A stretch of DNA of 64,000 bases from Acidovorax sp. (lineage in GTDB: Bacteria > Pseudomonadota > Gammaproteobacteria > Burkholderiales > Burkholderiaceae_C): positions 1-64,000 of the forward strand of contig JAITLO010000015.1 of assembly GCA_031277855.1 (NCBI GenBank), given 5' to 3'. How positions within the stretch are numbered: position 1 is the first letter of the stretch; each line of letters starts with the position of its first letter. The notes below the pieces were generated by a model. It was not told where the DNA came from, searched no databases, and saw only the letters and a list, made by a program, of their open reading frames with translations. Below are positions 38,999 through 47,956 of the stretch, in pieces. Made by a program: the position numbers and the translations under genes.

Positions 38999-39346
38999 TC
39001 AGTGCTCCCAGGTCACATCCTTGTTTTCCTGGGCGCTGCTGCGCAGCATGTCCAGCAGCGGCTTGGCGCGCTGGTGCAGGCTGACGGCGCCCAGCTCGTC
39101 GCTGAGCTTGGCCAGGGCTTCGCCGGCCTTGGGGTTGCCTTGCTGGATGTCGGCCTCCAGGGCCTTGCGGCGGCGGTCGTCTTCGAGCACGGCGGCTTCC
39201 AGGGCCGCCACGGCTGCCGGAATCTGCGCCACAGTGACGATGCCGGGCTCGCCCGGGGTCTTGCCCAGAATCTGCAGAATCTGCTTGCCGGGTGCATCCA
39301 GCATGATGAGGTCGGCGGTTGCGCGGGATTTGAATTTATAGGCCAT
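38999..39346 (-). CDS. DUF1840 family protein
   Basis: A soluble protein of 115 residues. The N-terminus (MAYKFKSRATADLIMLDAPGK) is typical of the DUF1840 family found in betaproteobacteria. The rest is helical. Function unknown. It lies 24 bases downstream of the cyclopropane synthase gene, so the two may be cotranscribed. Confidence 0.82.
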   Translation of the reverse strand: MAYKFKSRATADLIMLDAPGKQILQILGKTPGEPGIVTVAQIPAAVAALEAAVLEDDRRRKALEADIQQGNPKAGEALAKLSDELGAVSLHQRAKPLLDMLRSSAQENKDVTWEH

Positions 39347-39370
39347 GTGCTTGCTCCTCTCTTCTTCGCA

Positions 39371-40633
39371 TTAGCGGTACATATAGTCGCGCTGGAATGG
39401 GTACGACGATTGTGCACCGCGCAGGCTGCCATGGTCGATCCTGCCGTTCGGATGTGTGAGCAACATTTGATGTAGCGCGATCCATCCCTGCTCAAAAGCC
39501 ATGGCACAGCCCGCCAGATAGAGGCGGTAGGCTTTCAAGGCTTTCTGCGCCCGCTCCGGCGCCACCTGCTGCCGCAAGATGTTGGCGGCCTGCGGCAGCT
39601 GCGCTTCCAGTGCGTCGGACCAGGCCCAGAGCGTGCGGGCGTAATGCGGACGCAGGTTTTCGGTGTCCACCATTTCCAGTCCGGCCTGGGCGGCGTCGTG
39701 CAGCATGGTGCTCACATGCAGCAGCTCCCCGCCGGGGAAGATATAGCGCTCTATGAACTCCCCCATCCCCGCGCCCAGCTCTAGGTTGTCGACACCCGCA
39801 GCGGTAATGCCGTGGATCAGCGCCATGCCACCGGGCTTGAGCAGCTTTTTCACCGCCTGAAAGTACACAGGCATGTGCGCGCGGCCCACATGCTCGAACA
39901 TGCCCACCGAGGCCACCTTGTCAAAAGGTGCTTCCTGAGCCTTGTCACGGTAGTCGCACAGCTCGATATGGACCCTGCTCTCCAGGCCCTTGGCGGTAAT
40001 CAGCCGCCGCACATATTCGTGCTGGTTGCGCGACAGCGTGATGCCATGGGCCTGCACACCATAGTGCTCTGCCGCCCACAGCAGCAGGCCGCCCCAGCCC
40101 GCGCCTATGTCCAGAAATCGCTCACCGGGTTTGAGCCGCAGCTTGCGGCAGATATGGTCCAGCTTGGCTTCCTGGGCCTGGGCCAGGCCCATGCCAGGCT
40201 CGCGGTAGTAGGCGCAGGAGTAAACGCGGCGCGGGTCCAGCCACAGCGCGTAAAAATCATCCGAGAGGTCGTAGTGAAACTGGATTTGCTGCGCATCCCG
40301 CGTCAGCGTGTGCATGGCCCGGGAGCGCAGCTTGCCGACTGCGCTGCTCCAGCGACCGGGAGCCTCCTTGCGCGGGTCGACCTCCAGCAAGGAGGCCGCC
40401 ATGCCCATGACGTCGCGCATATGTCCGTACAGATCGACCTGGCCTTCGACCACCGCCGTGGCCAGGGAGCCGATCTGTCCGTCGGCCAGCATGGCCAGCG
40501 CCAGCGCCGAATGCAGCTGCACCCGTACGGGGGCATCGTCCGGGCCTATCAACTGCCCATGGGGCAGTTGAACCTGAACCGCTGTGGGGAGTGAGGCTAG
40601 ACGCGCCTCCAGATGGGGGAGCATGGCTTTCAT
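39371..40633 (-). CDS. cyclopropane-fatty-acyl-phospholipid synthase family methyltransferase
   Basis: A protein of 420 residues that transfers a methylene from SAM to membrane lipid double bonds. SAM motif I is FLDIGAGWGGLLLWAAEHYG, followed by GITLSRNQHEYVRRLI and SVGMFEHVGRAHMPVYF, all typical of the Cfa family. The start chosen has GGGGAG just upstream. No strong promoter was seen. Other family members act on mycolic-type lipids, but the Cfa assignment is more likely here. Confidence 0.87.
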   Translation of the reverse strand: MKAMLPHLEARLASLPTAVQVQLPHGQLIGPDDAPVRVQLHSALALAMLADGQIGSLATAVVEGQVDLYGHMRDVMGMAASLLEVDPRKEAPGRWSSAVGKLRSRAMHTLTRDAQQIQFHYDLSDDFYALWLDPRRVYSCAYYREPGMGLAQAQEAKLDHICRKLRLKPGERFLDIGAGWGGLLLWAAEHYGVQAHGITLSRNQHEYVRRLITAKGLESRVHIELCDYRDKAQEAPFDKVASVGMFEHVGRAHMPVYFQAVKKLLKPGGMALIHGITAAGVDNLELGAGMGEFIERYIFPGGELLHVSTMLHDAAQAGLEMVDTENLRPHYARTLWAWSDALEAQLPQAANILRQQVAPERAQKALKAYRLYLAGCAMAFEQGWIALHQMLLTHPNGRIDHGSLRGAQSSYPFQRDYMYR

Positions 40634-40767
40634 GGCTCCCCATTTTTCGCAGCCCCTTCGGGGCGTCAATGGTCAGCGGCCACGCCAAAGCGTCAAAAAA
40701 TAGTGGTCACTTCGACGCAAAGGCTTATGGGATAAGCAAGTTACTCCGAACCACCCATCCGCATTGT

Positions 40768-41382
40768 TCAGGCGATTTTAAGCAACTCTTTGTAAGCCCT
40801 GCGCGTCTGGGGTGCCACGGCTTCCAGCACCTGTTCGTAAGAGGTCTTGTGCCGCGCCATCAAGCGCACCGAGGCCACGGTGCGCGATTTGCAAAACCAG
40901 TGGCAGCTGTGCTGCATCAGCATCAGCTCGGCCGTCATGCAAAAAGCCTGGGCCTTGCGCTCTGCGAGCGTCATGCCCTCTTGCGCGCAAGCGGCCTTCA
41001 AGGCCTTGGCATGCAGCTGCAAGGCAGCGCGCATATCAAAGCTGGCCGACGGAACCAGGGTCTCGAAATACGGCAGGGCCAGCGGCAAGGTGCTCACCCG
41101 CGTGCGCTCGGCAGGAACCTGGGCAAAATCATCGGCCAGGCGCTGGAACTGGCTGCACAGCTGCTGCTCGTAACCAGACAAAGTGCCCCAGACCTGTTCC
41201 TGGCGCTGGGGGTCGGCCTCGCCGGCAGCGCGCAGATAGCCATCCATGAGTGTGGCCATCAGCTTCTCGATCTGTGTGCCCCCCAGGAACGAGGCCAGCA
41301 GCAAGATGCGCTGCTTTTGCGCATGTACCTTCAGAAAGTACAAAGCCATGGTGAGCAGTAAAAAAAGCGTAAACCAATCCAT
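40768..41382 (-). CDS. membrane-anchored helical protein of unknown function
   Basis: A protein of 204 residues. One N-terminal transmembrane helix (WFTLFLLLTMALYFLKV) is followed by a long helical domain without motifs I recognise. It starts about 40 bases from the divergent aminopeptidase gene, so the two may share a control region. A TTG 27 bases upstream is also possible. Confidence 0.7.
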   Translation of the reverse strand: MDWFTLFLLLTMALYFLKVHAQKQRILLLASFLGGTQIEKLMATLMDGYLRAAGEADPQRQEQVWGTLSGYEQQLCSQFQRLADDFAQVPAERTRVSTLPLALPYFETLVPSASFDMRAALQLHAKALKAACAQEGMTLAERKAQAFCMTAELMLMQHSCHWFCKSRTVASVRLMARHKTSYEQVLEAVAPQTRRAYKELLKIA

Positions 41383-41422
41383 CAGCGTGCACAGAGCCAA
41401 ACCAAACAAGCGTTCAAGTGTA

Positions 41423-42568
41423 ATGGCCGCTCTCGGCTGCGCCCTCGGCCTTGTCCTTGCGGGCTGCTCTGCCCAGTCCTGGCCGGGGTATTACTGGCAG
41501 GCAGCGGCCGGGCAAATGCAGCTGCTGACCTCGGCCCGGCCCGTGACCACCACCATGCAAGACCCGGCCACGCCAGACGCGCTGCGCCAGCGCCTGGAGC
41601 GCAGCCAGCACATGCGCCGCTATGCCAGCGAGCGTCTGGCCCTGCCCGACAACGCCAGCTACCGCCGCTACGCCGATATCCAGCGCGACAACCCCGTATG
41701 GAATGTGGTGGCAGCGCCTGCGGATGCACTCACCCTGCATACCTGGTGCTTTCCCATAGTGGGCTGCGTGGGCTACCGCGGCTATTTTCACGAGGCCGAC
41801 GCCCAAACCCAGGCCAGCCGGCTGCGCGCCCAGGGACTGGATGTGCATGTCTACGGTGTGCCGGCCTATTCCACCCTGGGCTGGTTCAACTGGCTGGGGG
41901 GCGACCCGCTGCTGAGCAGCTTTATCCACTGGCCAGAGCCCGAGCTGGCCGGCCTGATCTTTCACGAACTGGCCCACCAGCTGCTGTTTGTGCCGGGGGA
42001 CACGGCTTTCAACGAAGCCTTTGCCACTGCAGTCCAGCGCCTGGGCACAGCGCAATGGCTGCACGATGCCGGCACCCCGGCCCAGCAAGCCGCTTTTGCC
42101 CGCAGCGAGCGCTGGCGGCTTGCATGGCAAGCACTGACCCAGTCCACCCAGGCAGAACTGGCCGGCTTGTATGCGGCCCAGCACACCACCCCGCTCACAC
42201 CACAGGCCTTGCAGGCACGCAAGCAAGCCTTGCTGCAGGACTTTCGCCAGCGCTATGCCGCCCTGCGCCAGCAATGGCGGCCGACAACACAGCCCAACCC
42301 TCACGACGGCGCCCGCAACGACGCCTGGGCGCGCCTGGACGACTGGGTGGCCCAGGCCAATAACGCCAGCTTTGCCTCCCTGGGTCTGTATGAAGACTGG
42401 GTGCCGGCCTTTACCGCCATGTTCCAGCAAGCCGACGGGGATTGGCCACGCTTTTATGATGCCGTGCGCGCCCTGGCTGCCCTGCCGCCCGAGGCCCGCC
42501 GCAGCGCCCTGTGCGCTGCACTTCCCACTGACTCACCTGCTTGCGACCGTGCCCCAGATCCAGATTGA
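41423..42568 (+). CDS. putative zinc aminopeptidase lipoprotein
   Basis: A protein of 381 residues of the putative aminopeptidase family (PF10023). The N-terminal lipobox (LGLVLAGCSAQ) indicates outer-membrane lipoprotein anchoring. Zinc-protease residues are HELAH followed by NEAFAT. Substrate unknown. The 3' end overlaps the next gene by 20 bases. Confidence 0.85.
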   Translation: MAALGCALGLVLAGCSAQSWPGYYWQAAAGQMQLLTSARPVTTTMQDPATPDALRQRLERSQHMRRYASERLALPDNASYRRYADIQRDNPVWNVVAAPADALTLHTWCFPIVGCVGYRGYFHEADAQTQASRLRAQGLDVHVYGVPAYSTLGWFNWLGGDPLLSSFIHWPEPELAGLIFHELAHQLLFVPGDTAFNEAFATAVQRLGTAQWLHDAGTPAQQAAFARSERWRLAWQALTQSTQAELAGLYAAQHTTPLTPQALQARKQALLQDFRQRYAALRQQWRPTTQPNPHDGARNDAWARLDDWVAQANNASFASLGLYEDWVPAFTAMFQQADGDWPRFYDAVRALAALPPEARRSALCAALPTDSPACDRAPDPD

Positions 42569-42845
42569 ACGCGCCCACCAATTGGGCCTGCCCACCGCCC
42601 GCCAACATGCCCACCACTGGGCCGACAAGGCCCAGGCCAAATACGGCGTGGACTGCCGCTACGAAGAAGGTGCCGACGGCGACACCCTGCACTTCAGCGG
42701 CAATGGCATGGAAGGCCAGCTGCGGGTCACCGCCACCGCCCTCGCATTGCAAGCCGAGCTGGGCTTTCTGGCCGCCATGTTCAAAGACCAGATCGAAGCC
42801 AAGCTGCGCGCCCAGTTTGACGAAATCGCCAGCGCGACGGCCTAA
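42549..42845 (+). CDS. polyhydroxyalkanoic acid system family protein
   Basis: A protein of 98 residues with the family pattern (IQIERAHQLGLPTARQHAHHWADKAQAKYG; FSGNGMEGQLRVT; LGFLAAMFKDQIEAKLRAQFDE). The GTG start overlaps the aminopeptidase 3' end, implying coupling. Members are found beside PHA genes and may associate with granules. phaC is 8 kb away on the other strand. Confidence 0.8.
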   Translation: MPQIQIERAHQLGLPTARQHAHHWADKAQAKYGVDCRYEEGADGDTLHFSGNGMEGQLRVTATALALQAELGFLAAMFKDQIEAKLRAQFDEIASATA

Positions 42846-43109
42846 GCCTGCGTAGACAGCGCTACACAATTCATAACTGCCTGTGCAATACCGGCCCCAA
42901 GCTGGGCATGCTCTTCACCGAGAAGCCTTAAGACTGGAGCGTGAACTGCTCCTATTTTTTCATTAAGGTATTTCGCAGCGCAGCCCCATCAGGGCTGCCG
43001 CGCAAGGGCCGCCCCGCCGCGCTGGCAGCGTCCCCCTGCCCGCGAGCGCAGCTCGCGAAGAGCGGGGGGAAGGCGCGCAGCGCCTCAGGGGGGTGTTCTA
43101 CAAGGCCAT
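42846..43109. repeat. gap with a family C end and family A element, copy 5 (minus)
   Basis: The plus-strand gene ends and the minus-strand acyl-CoA-binding gene ends toward each other. It holds a family C-like end (42943-42960) and family A copy 5 (42986-43093, read with the minus strand). Stem I is AGGCGC/GCGCCT, stem II has CGCGAGC/GCTCGCG inside, stem III GCTGCC/GGCAGC around GCGGGGCGGCCCTTGC. Confidence 0.7.
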
Positions 43110-43136
43110 AAAAAAAGCGGCCCTTGCGGGGCCGCT
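43110..43136 (-). terminator. intrinsic terminator of the acyl-CoA-binding protein gene
   Basis: AGCGGCCC and GGGCCGCT pair with a 5-base loop. On the minus strand a run of seven T follows. It lies 30 bases after the stop. Family A copy 5 comes after it. Confidence 0.85.
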
Positions 43137-43166
43137 ACCTTGGATCCTCTGCTGGCTGTTTCGCAC

Positions 43167-43421
43167 TCAGCGCAGCGATTCAATGAGGTCAATGTACTGC
43201 TGTTTGGCCTCGTCTGCCGTGGTGTCCTTGAGTTTTTCCCAGGCGTCCCACTTGGCACGGCCCACCATGTCCGAGAAGCTGGGCTTTTTGGCCTCGTTAT
43301 CACCTTCGGTGGCCTGTTTGTACAGGGCGTAAATCTTCAGCAGCGTGCCATTGTCTGGGCGCTCGCTCAGGGTCTTGGAGTTGGTGACTGCGGCTTCGAA
43401 CAAGGCGTTCAGGTCGGACAT
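43167..43421 (-). CDS. acyl-CoA-binding protein
   Basis: A protein of 84 residues matching the ACBP four-helix family (LFEAAVTNSKTLSERPDNGTLLKIYALYKQATEGD; KKPSFSDMVGRAKWDAWEKLK). It carries long-chain acyl-CoA esters in the cytoplasm. GAGGAG before the ATG. ACBP is mainly eukaryotic but also occurs in some proteobacteria. Single gene with its own terminator. Confidence 0.92.
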   Translation of the reverse strand: MSDLNALFEAAVTNSKTLSERPDNGTLLKIYALYKQATEGDNEAKKPSFSDMVGRAKWDAWEKLKDTTADEAKQQYIDLIESLR

Positions 43422-43544
43422 GGGGCTTGGCTCCTCATAGCATGGGTCTGGCCGGCAGTGTAGCCAAAAAGCAGACTAAAAAGCACGGTCGTTCACTTCA
43501 AACACCTCCGGCTTTACCCTTGGTTTCACCGCCGCATGCTGGAT

Positions 43545-44762
43545 TTACCGCGTGGGCTGCGCCAGCCACTGCTGGGCCAGCCGCACCCAGTAGGCCGCGC
43601 CCCGGGGGATCAGGCTGTCATTGAAGTCATAGCTGGGGTTGTGCAAATTGCAGGGGCCAGCGCCATGGCCCATGGCACGGTGGTCGCCGTCGCCATTGGC
43701 GATAAAGCAATAGGCCCCCGGTTTTTCCAGCAGCATGAAGGCAAAGTCCTCCGCCCCCATGGAGGGTTCCTGGGGCAGAACATTGGCCTCGCCCACCACC
43801 TCGGCCATCACGCGGCGAGCAAACTCGGCCTCGGGCGCGCTGTTGATGGTGGGCGGGTAGTTGCGCACAAATTCGAACTCGCACTCCATGCCATGGGCCG
43901 CGCACAGGCCGCGCACCAGCTCCTCCATGCGCCGCTCAATCATGTCCAGCACCTCCAGTGTGAAGGTGCGCACCGTGCCCTGCAGTTCCACGCTGTCGGG
44001 CACCACATTGGTGGCCTCCCCTGCATGGACCATGGTGACGGACACCACACCGGCCTCTATGGGTTTGACGTTGCGGCTGACAATGGTCTGCAGCGCGGTG
44101 ATCAAGAGGGCAGCCACTGGCACCGGATCGACCACCATATGCGGCATGGCCGCATGGCCGCCCTTGCCGCGCAGCACGATCTTGAATTCGTTGCTGGAGG
44201 CCATGGCCGGGCCTGCGCCCACGGCCATGGTGCCGGCACGCATGCCCGGCCAGTTGTGCATGCCAAAAACGGCCTGCATGGGGAACTTGGTGAACAGCCC
44301 GTCCTGGATCATCTCGCGCGCACCGCCGCCGCCCTCTTCGGCCGGCTGAAAAATCAGGTAGACCGTGCCCTCCAGGCTGTCGCGGTGGGCCGCCAGGTAC
44401 TGGGCCGCCGCCAGCAGCATGGCGGTGTGGCCGTCGTGGCCGCAGGCGTGCATCTTGCCGGCATGACGGCTGGCATGGGCAAAGCTGTTGAACTCCTGCA
44501 TGGGCAGGGCGTCCATATCGGCGCGCAGCCCCAGGGCGCGGCCATGGTTGCCGCCCTCCTTGCCGCCCCGGCCATGCACAATGCCCACCACCCCGGTCTT
44601 GCCCAGGCCGCGGTGCACGGGAATCCCCCATTCGGTGAGCTTGGCCACTACCACATCGGCAGTGCGCCGCTCTTCAAAGCACAGCTCGGGGTGGGCATGC
44701 AGATCACGGCGCAGGGCGGTGATTTGGGGGGCCTGTTCGGCCAGGAATTCGGTCAGGGACAT
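43545..44762 (-). CDS. M20 family amidohydrolase (N-acyl-amino-acid or hippurate hydrolase type)
   Basis: A protein of 405 residues of the M20D group. Metal-binding residues are visible: HAHPE, CGHDGHTAML, QPAEEGGGG, HNWPG and PSMGAEDFAF. It removes an acyl or aroyl group from an amino acid; the exact substrate is unknown. A start with AGAGG upstream was chosen. The longer frame would add 49 residues of no similarity. It faces away from amn. Confidence 0.9.
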   Translation of the reverse strand: MSLTEFLAEQAPQITALRRDLHAHPELCFEERRTADVVVAKLTEWGIPVHRGLGKTGVVGIVHGRGGKEGGNHGRALGLRADMDALPMQEFNSFAHASRHAGKMHACGHDGHTAMLLAAAQYLAAHRDSLEGTVYLIFQPAEEGGGGAREMIQDGLFTKFPMQAVFGMHNWPGMRAGTMAVGAGPAMASSNEFKIVLRGKGGHAAMPHMVVDPVPVAALLITALQTIVSRNVKPIEAGVVSVTMVHAGEATNVVPDSVELQGTVRTFTLEVLDMIERRMEELVRGLCAAHGMECEFEFVRNYPPTINSAPEAEFARRVMAEVVGEANVLPQEPSMGAEDFAFMLLEKPGAYCFIANGDGDHRAMGHGAGPCNLHNPSYDFNDSLIPRGAAYWVRLAQQWLAQPTR

Positions 44763-44917
44763 ACAGGCCTCTTTGTATGGGGTGGACGGGCATGGCTGGC
44801 AGCCCCACGCAAGGAAAAGGCCACCAGCCCACAGGTGTGCAGAATACCGCGCCCTCCGCCCCACGCTGAGAACCCGTGCAGCAACCCTGCTGTCATGCGG
44901 ATACCGCACAATGCAGC

Positions 44918-46414
44918 ATGCAAAGCTTTACCGCCTCCGTTTCCTCCACAGCGGCGCCCATGCGCCGGTTCGATGATCCCCAGGCCGCACTGGCCTGTGT
45001 CCAGGCTCTCTACCAGGAGCAGGTGGAACACCTGCGTGACGCCATGCGCCGCTTTGTCGCCGGCGAGGTTTTCTCGGCCCCGGTCCACGCCTACTACCCC
45101 CTGGTGTGCATAGAGACGCATACCGTGGCCCGGGCCGACACCCAGCTGGCCTATGGCTTTGTCGAAGGCCCTGGCCGCTACGAAGCCACCCTCACCCGGC
45201 CCGATCTGTTCGACCGTTATCTGCTCGACCAATTCCGCCTGCTGCGCAAAAACCATGGCGTGGACATCCAGGTGGGCCTGAGCAACAAGCCCATTCCCAT
45301 CCATTTCTCGTTTGCCGACAACGACCATGTGGAAGGCAGCCTCACGCCCGAGCGCCGGGTGCTGATGCGCGATGTGTTCGACCTGCCCGACCTGGAAGCC
45401 ATGGACGACGGCATTGCCAACGGCACCTGGCGTGCCCAGCCCGGCCAGGCTTTCCCGCTGTCGCTGTTCACCGCCCCGCGCGTGGACTATTCGCTGCACC
45501 GGCTGCGCCACTACACCGGCACCCAGCCCGAGTGGTTCCAGAACTTTGTGCTGTTCACCAACTACCAGTTCTACATCGACGAGTTCATCCGCCTGGGCCA
45601 TGCCGAAATGGCCAAACCGGACAGCGAATACATTGCCTTTGTCGAGCCCGGCAACGTGGTCACCCGCCGCACCGGCCTGGCGGCCGAAGCCGTGGACGAG
45701 CTGGGCGCCGCCCCACCCCGCCTGCCGCAAATGCCGGCCTACCACCTGGTGCGCGCCGACAACAGCGGTATCACCATGGTCAACATCGGTGTGGGCCCGG
45801 CCAATGCCAAAACCATTACCGACCACATCGCCGTGCTGCGCCCCCATGCCTGGATGATGCTGGGCCACTGCGCCGGGCTGCGCAACAGCCAGCAACTGGG
45901 CGACTATGTGCTGGCCCACGCCTATGTGCGCGAAGACCATGTGCTGGACGAAGACCTGCCGCTGTGGGTGCCGATTCCCGCCCTGGCCGAGATTCAGGTG
46001 GCGCTGCAGCAGGCTGTGGCCGATGTGACCGCCATGACGGGCTCCGACCTCAAGCACATCATGCGTACCGGCACCGTGGCCAGCACCGACAACCGCAACT
46101 GGGAGCTGCTGCCCGACAACCTACCCCAGCGCCGCTTCAGCCAGAGCCGGGCCGTGGCCCTGGACATGGAGTCCGCCACCATTGCCGCCAACGGTTTCCG
46201 TTTCCGCGTGCCCTACGGCACCTTGCTGTGCGTGAGCGACAAGCCCCTGCACGGCGAGATCAAGCTACCCGGCATGGCCAACCACTTCTACCGCGAGCGC
46301 GTGGACCAGCATCTGCGCATAGGCATGCGCGCCGTGGACCTGCTGCGCCAGGGCGGCTCACAGCGCCTGCACAGCCGCAAGCTGCGCAGCTTTGATGAAG
46401 TAGCTTTCCAATAA
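44918..46414 (+). CDS. amn: AMP nucleosidase
   Basis: Cleaves AMP to adenine and ribose 5-phosphate. It has 498 residues: an N-terminal AMP nucleosidase domain (YGFVEGPGRYEATLTRPDLF; NKPIPIHFSF) and a C-terminal phosphorylase-like domain (MVNIGVGPANAKTITDHIAVLRPHAWMMLGHCAGL; ALDMESATIAANGFRFRVPYG). Length and motifs match E. coli Amn. An ATG 42 bases downstream is possible. Family A copy 6 follows the stop. Confidence 0.93.
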   Translation: MQSFTASVSSTAAPMRRFDDPQAALACVQALYQEQVEHLRDAMRRFVAGEVFSAPVHAYYPLVCIETHTVARADTQLAYGFVEGPGRYEATLTRPDLFDRYLLDQFRLLRKNHGVDIQVGLSNKPIPIHFSFADNDHVEGSLTPERRVLMRDVFDLPDLEAMDDGIANGTWRAQPGQAFPLSLFTAPRVDYSLHRLRHYTGTQPEWFQNFVLFTNYQFYIDEFIRLGHAEMAKPDSEYIAFVEPGNVVTRRTGLAAEAVDELGAAPPRLPQMPAYHLVRADNSGITMVNIGVGPANAKTITDHIAVLRPHAWMMLGHCAGLRNSQQLGDYVLAHAYVREDHVLDEDLPLWVPIPALAEIQVALQQAVADVTAMTGSDLKHIMRTGTVASTDNRNWELLPDNLPQRRFSQSRAVALDMESATIAANGFRFRVPYGTLLCVSDKPLHGEIKLPGMANHFYRERVDQHLRIGMRAVDLLRQGGSQRLHSRKLRSFDEVAFQ

Positions 46415-46616
46415 GCTCCCCCTGAGCCGCTTCGCGGCTTCCCCCTCTCTTCGCGCTACGCGCGGGAGGGGGACGGCACCGGCGCGGCGGGGCGGCCCTT
46501 GCGCGGTGCCCCTGGTCTTGGGCCGCGCCAGTTTTTTGTGCTGCGCCCTCAGTCTTGCAACCAAGCCTTGGTTGTTACTCCTTCCCCCGCCGGGGGAAGG
46601 CGGGGATGGGGGGCTG
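46415..46616 (+). repeat. family A element copy 6 plus family D hairpin
   Basis: It begins immediately after the amn stop and reads the same way. Stem I is AGCCGC/GCGGCT, stem II CCCCCTC/GAGGGGG with CGCG interior pairing, stem III GGCACCG/CGGTGCC around GCGGGGCGGCCCTTGC. Family D is at 46578-46616 (CCTTCCCCCGCCGGGGGAAGG then GGGGATGGGGG). It is the clearest copy of the family. Confidence 0.82.
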
Positions 46617-46678
46617 CCCACAACGCAGCAGGCGCTGTATGGGCGGGCGCCTTTTCACAAGGCACCATCCCGGATGTT

Positions 46679-47917
46679 TCAACCCACAGTCGCGGGCGCC
46701 AGTGCGGGTGCGTTGTCTGTGCCCTGCTCCAGCGTACGCAGCAGTTGTGCGGCTTCGCGGGCGGCGACGCGGCCTTCGTCGGTGGGGATGACCCAGATTT
46801 CCACGCGGCTGTCGGGGGCGTGCACGGCGTAGGCGGCCTTGCCGTCAGCCTCGCGGTTGCGCTGCTCGTCGATGCGCAGCCCCGTCCAGGACAGGCGCTG
46901 GCAGACCTGCTCGCGCAGCACGGCGTCGTTCTCACCAATGCCGCCGCTGAAGGCCAGCACGTCCAGGCCGCCCAGGCAGGCCATCAAGGCGCCGCTTTCG
47001 CGGATCACGCGGTGGGTGAATTGCTGGATGGCGCGCTCGGCATCGGGGCTGTCGCTGGCGCGCAGGGTGCGCATATCGGCCGAGATGCCCGACACGCCCA
47101 GCAAACCGCTTTGCTTGTAGAGCAGCTTTTCCATTTGCGCATGGGTCCAGCCCTGCTCCATCAGATACAGCAGCACGCCGGCATCCAGAGAGCCGCTGCG
47201 CGTGCCCATCATCAGACCGTCCAGGGCCGAAAAACCCATGGTGGTGGCCACGCTGGAGCCTGCCAGTGCAGCGCACAGGCTGGCGCCATTGCCCAGGTGG
47301 GCCATCACCACACGGCCACGACCGCGGATGGTGTGTTCCAGCAGCATGGACATGATGTATTGGTAGGACAGGCCGTGGAAACCGTAGCGGCGCACGCCCT
47401 CTTGCTGCAGGCTCTTGGGCAGGGCAAAGGCGTAGTCCACCTCGGGCATGGTGGCGTGGAAGGCCGTGTCGAAACAGGCAATCTGCGGCAGTTGCGGGAA
47501 GGCCGCGCGAAAGCGGCGTATGCCTTCCAGGTTGTGGGGCTGGTGCAGCGGCGCCAGCGAGTTGAAGCAGGCCAGGCGCTCCAGCACCTCGTCGGTGACC
47601 AGCACGCTTTCGGTGAAGACACCGCCGCCATGCACCACACGGTGGGCCACGGCCTCGATGTCGGGCGCGGCTTCCAGCTTTTGCACCAGGGCGCGCAGGC
47701 TGTCCAGCGCTACTTCAAAAGGAGCACCACCCGCAGGTACGGTCAGCGTTTCCTGGTGTTTTTTACCCAGATAGGTCCATCCCATGGCCGGTGCGCCGCC
47801 GGGCTCCAGCCCCTGGATGTTGCCCGAGAGCACATGGGGCTGCACCTGCCCGTCCAAGAGCGGGTGCAGGGAAAACTTCAAAGAGGACGAGCCTGCGTTG
47901 ACGGCAAGAATGGCCAT
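46679..47917 (-). CDS. ackA: acetate kinase
   Basis: Interconverts acetate and acetyl phosphate with ATP/ADP. It has 412 residues and the family patterns: MAILAVNAGSSSLKFSLHP, HRVVHGG, AHLGNGASLCAAL, DTSMGFSALDGLMMGTRSG-like segment and FSGGIGENDAVLRE. AGGAGAT lies before the ATG. It follows the MaoC-Pta gene in one operon, separated by a hairpin. Confidence 0.96.
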   Translation of the reverse strand: MAILAVNAGSSSLKFSLHPLLDGQVQPHVLSGNIQGLEPGGAPAMGWTYLGKKHQETLTVPAGGAPFEVALDSLRALVQKLEAAPDIEAVAHRVVHGGGVFTESVLVTDEVLERLACFNSLAPLHQPHNLEGIRRFRAAFPQLPQIACFDTAFHATMPEVDYAFALPKSLQQEGVRRYGFHGLSYQYIMSMLLEHTIRGRGRVVMAHLGNGASLCAALAGSSVATTMGFSALDGLMMGTRSGSLDAGVLLYLMEQGWTHAQMEKLLYKQSGLLGVSGISADMRTLRASDSPDAERAIQQFTHRVIRESGALMACLGGLDVLAFSGGIGENDAVLREQVCQRLSWTGLRIDEQRNREADGKAAYAVHAPDSRVEIWVIPTDEGRVAAREAAQLLRTLEQGTDNAPALAPATVG

Positions 47918-47956
47918 GGTGTATCTCCTATTTTTTTGCAGCTTCTGTCTCACGCA

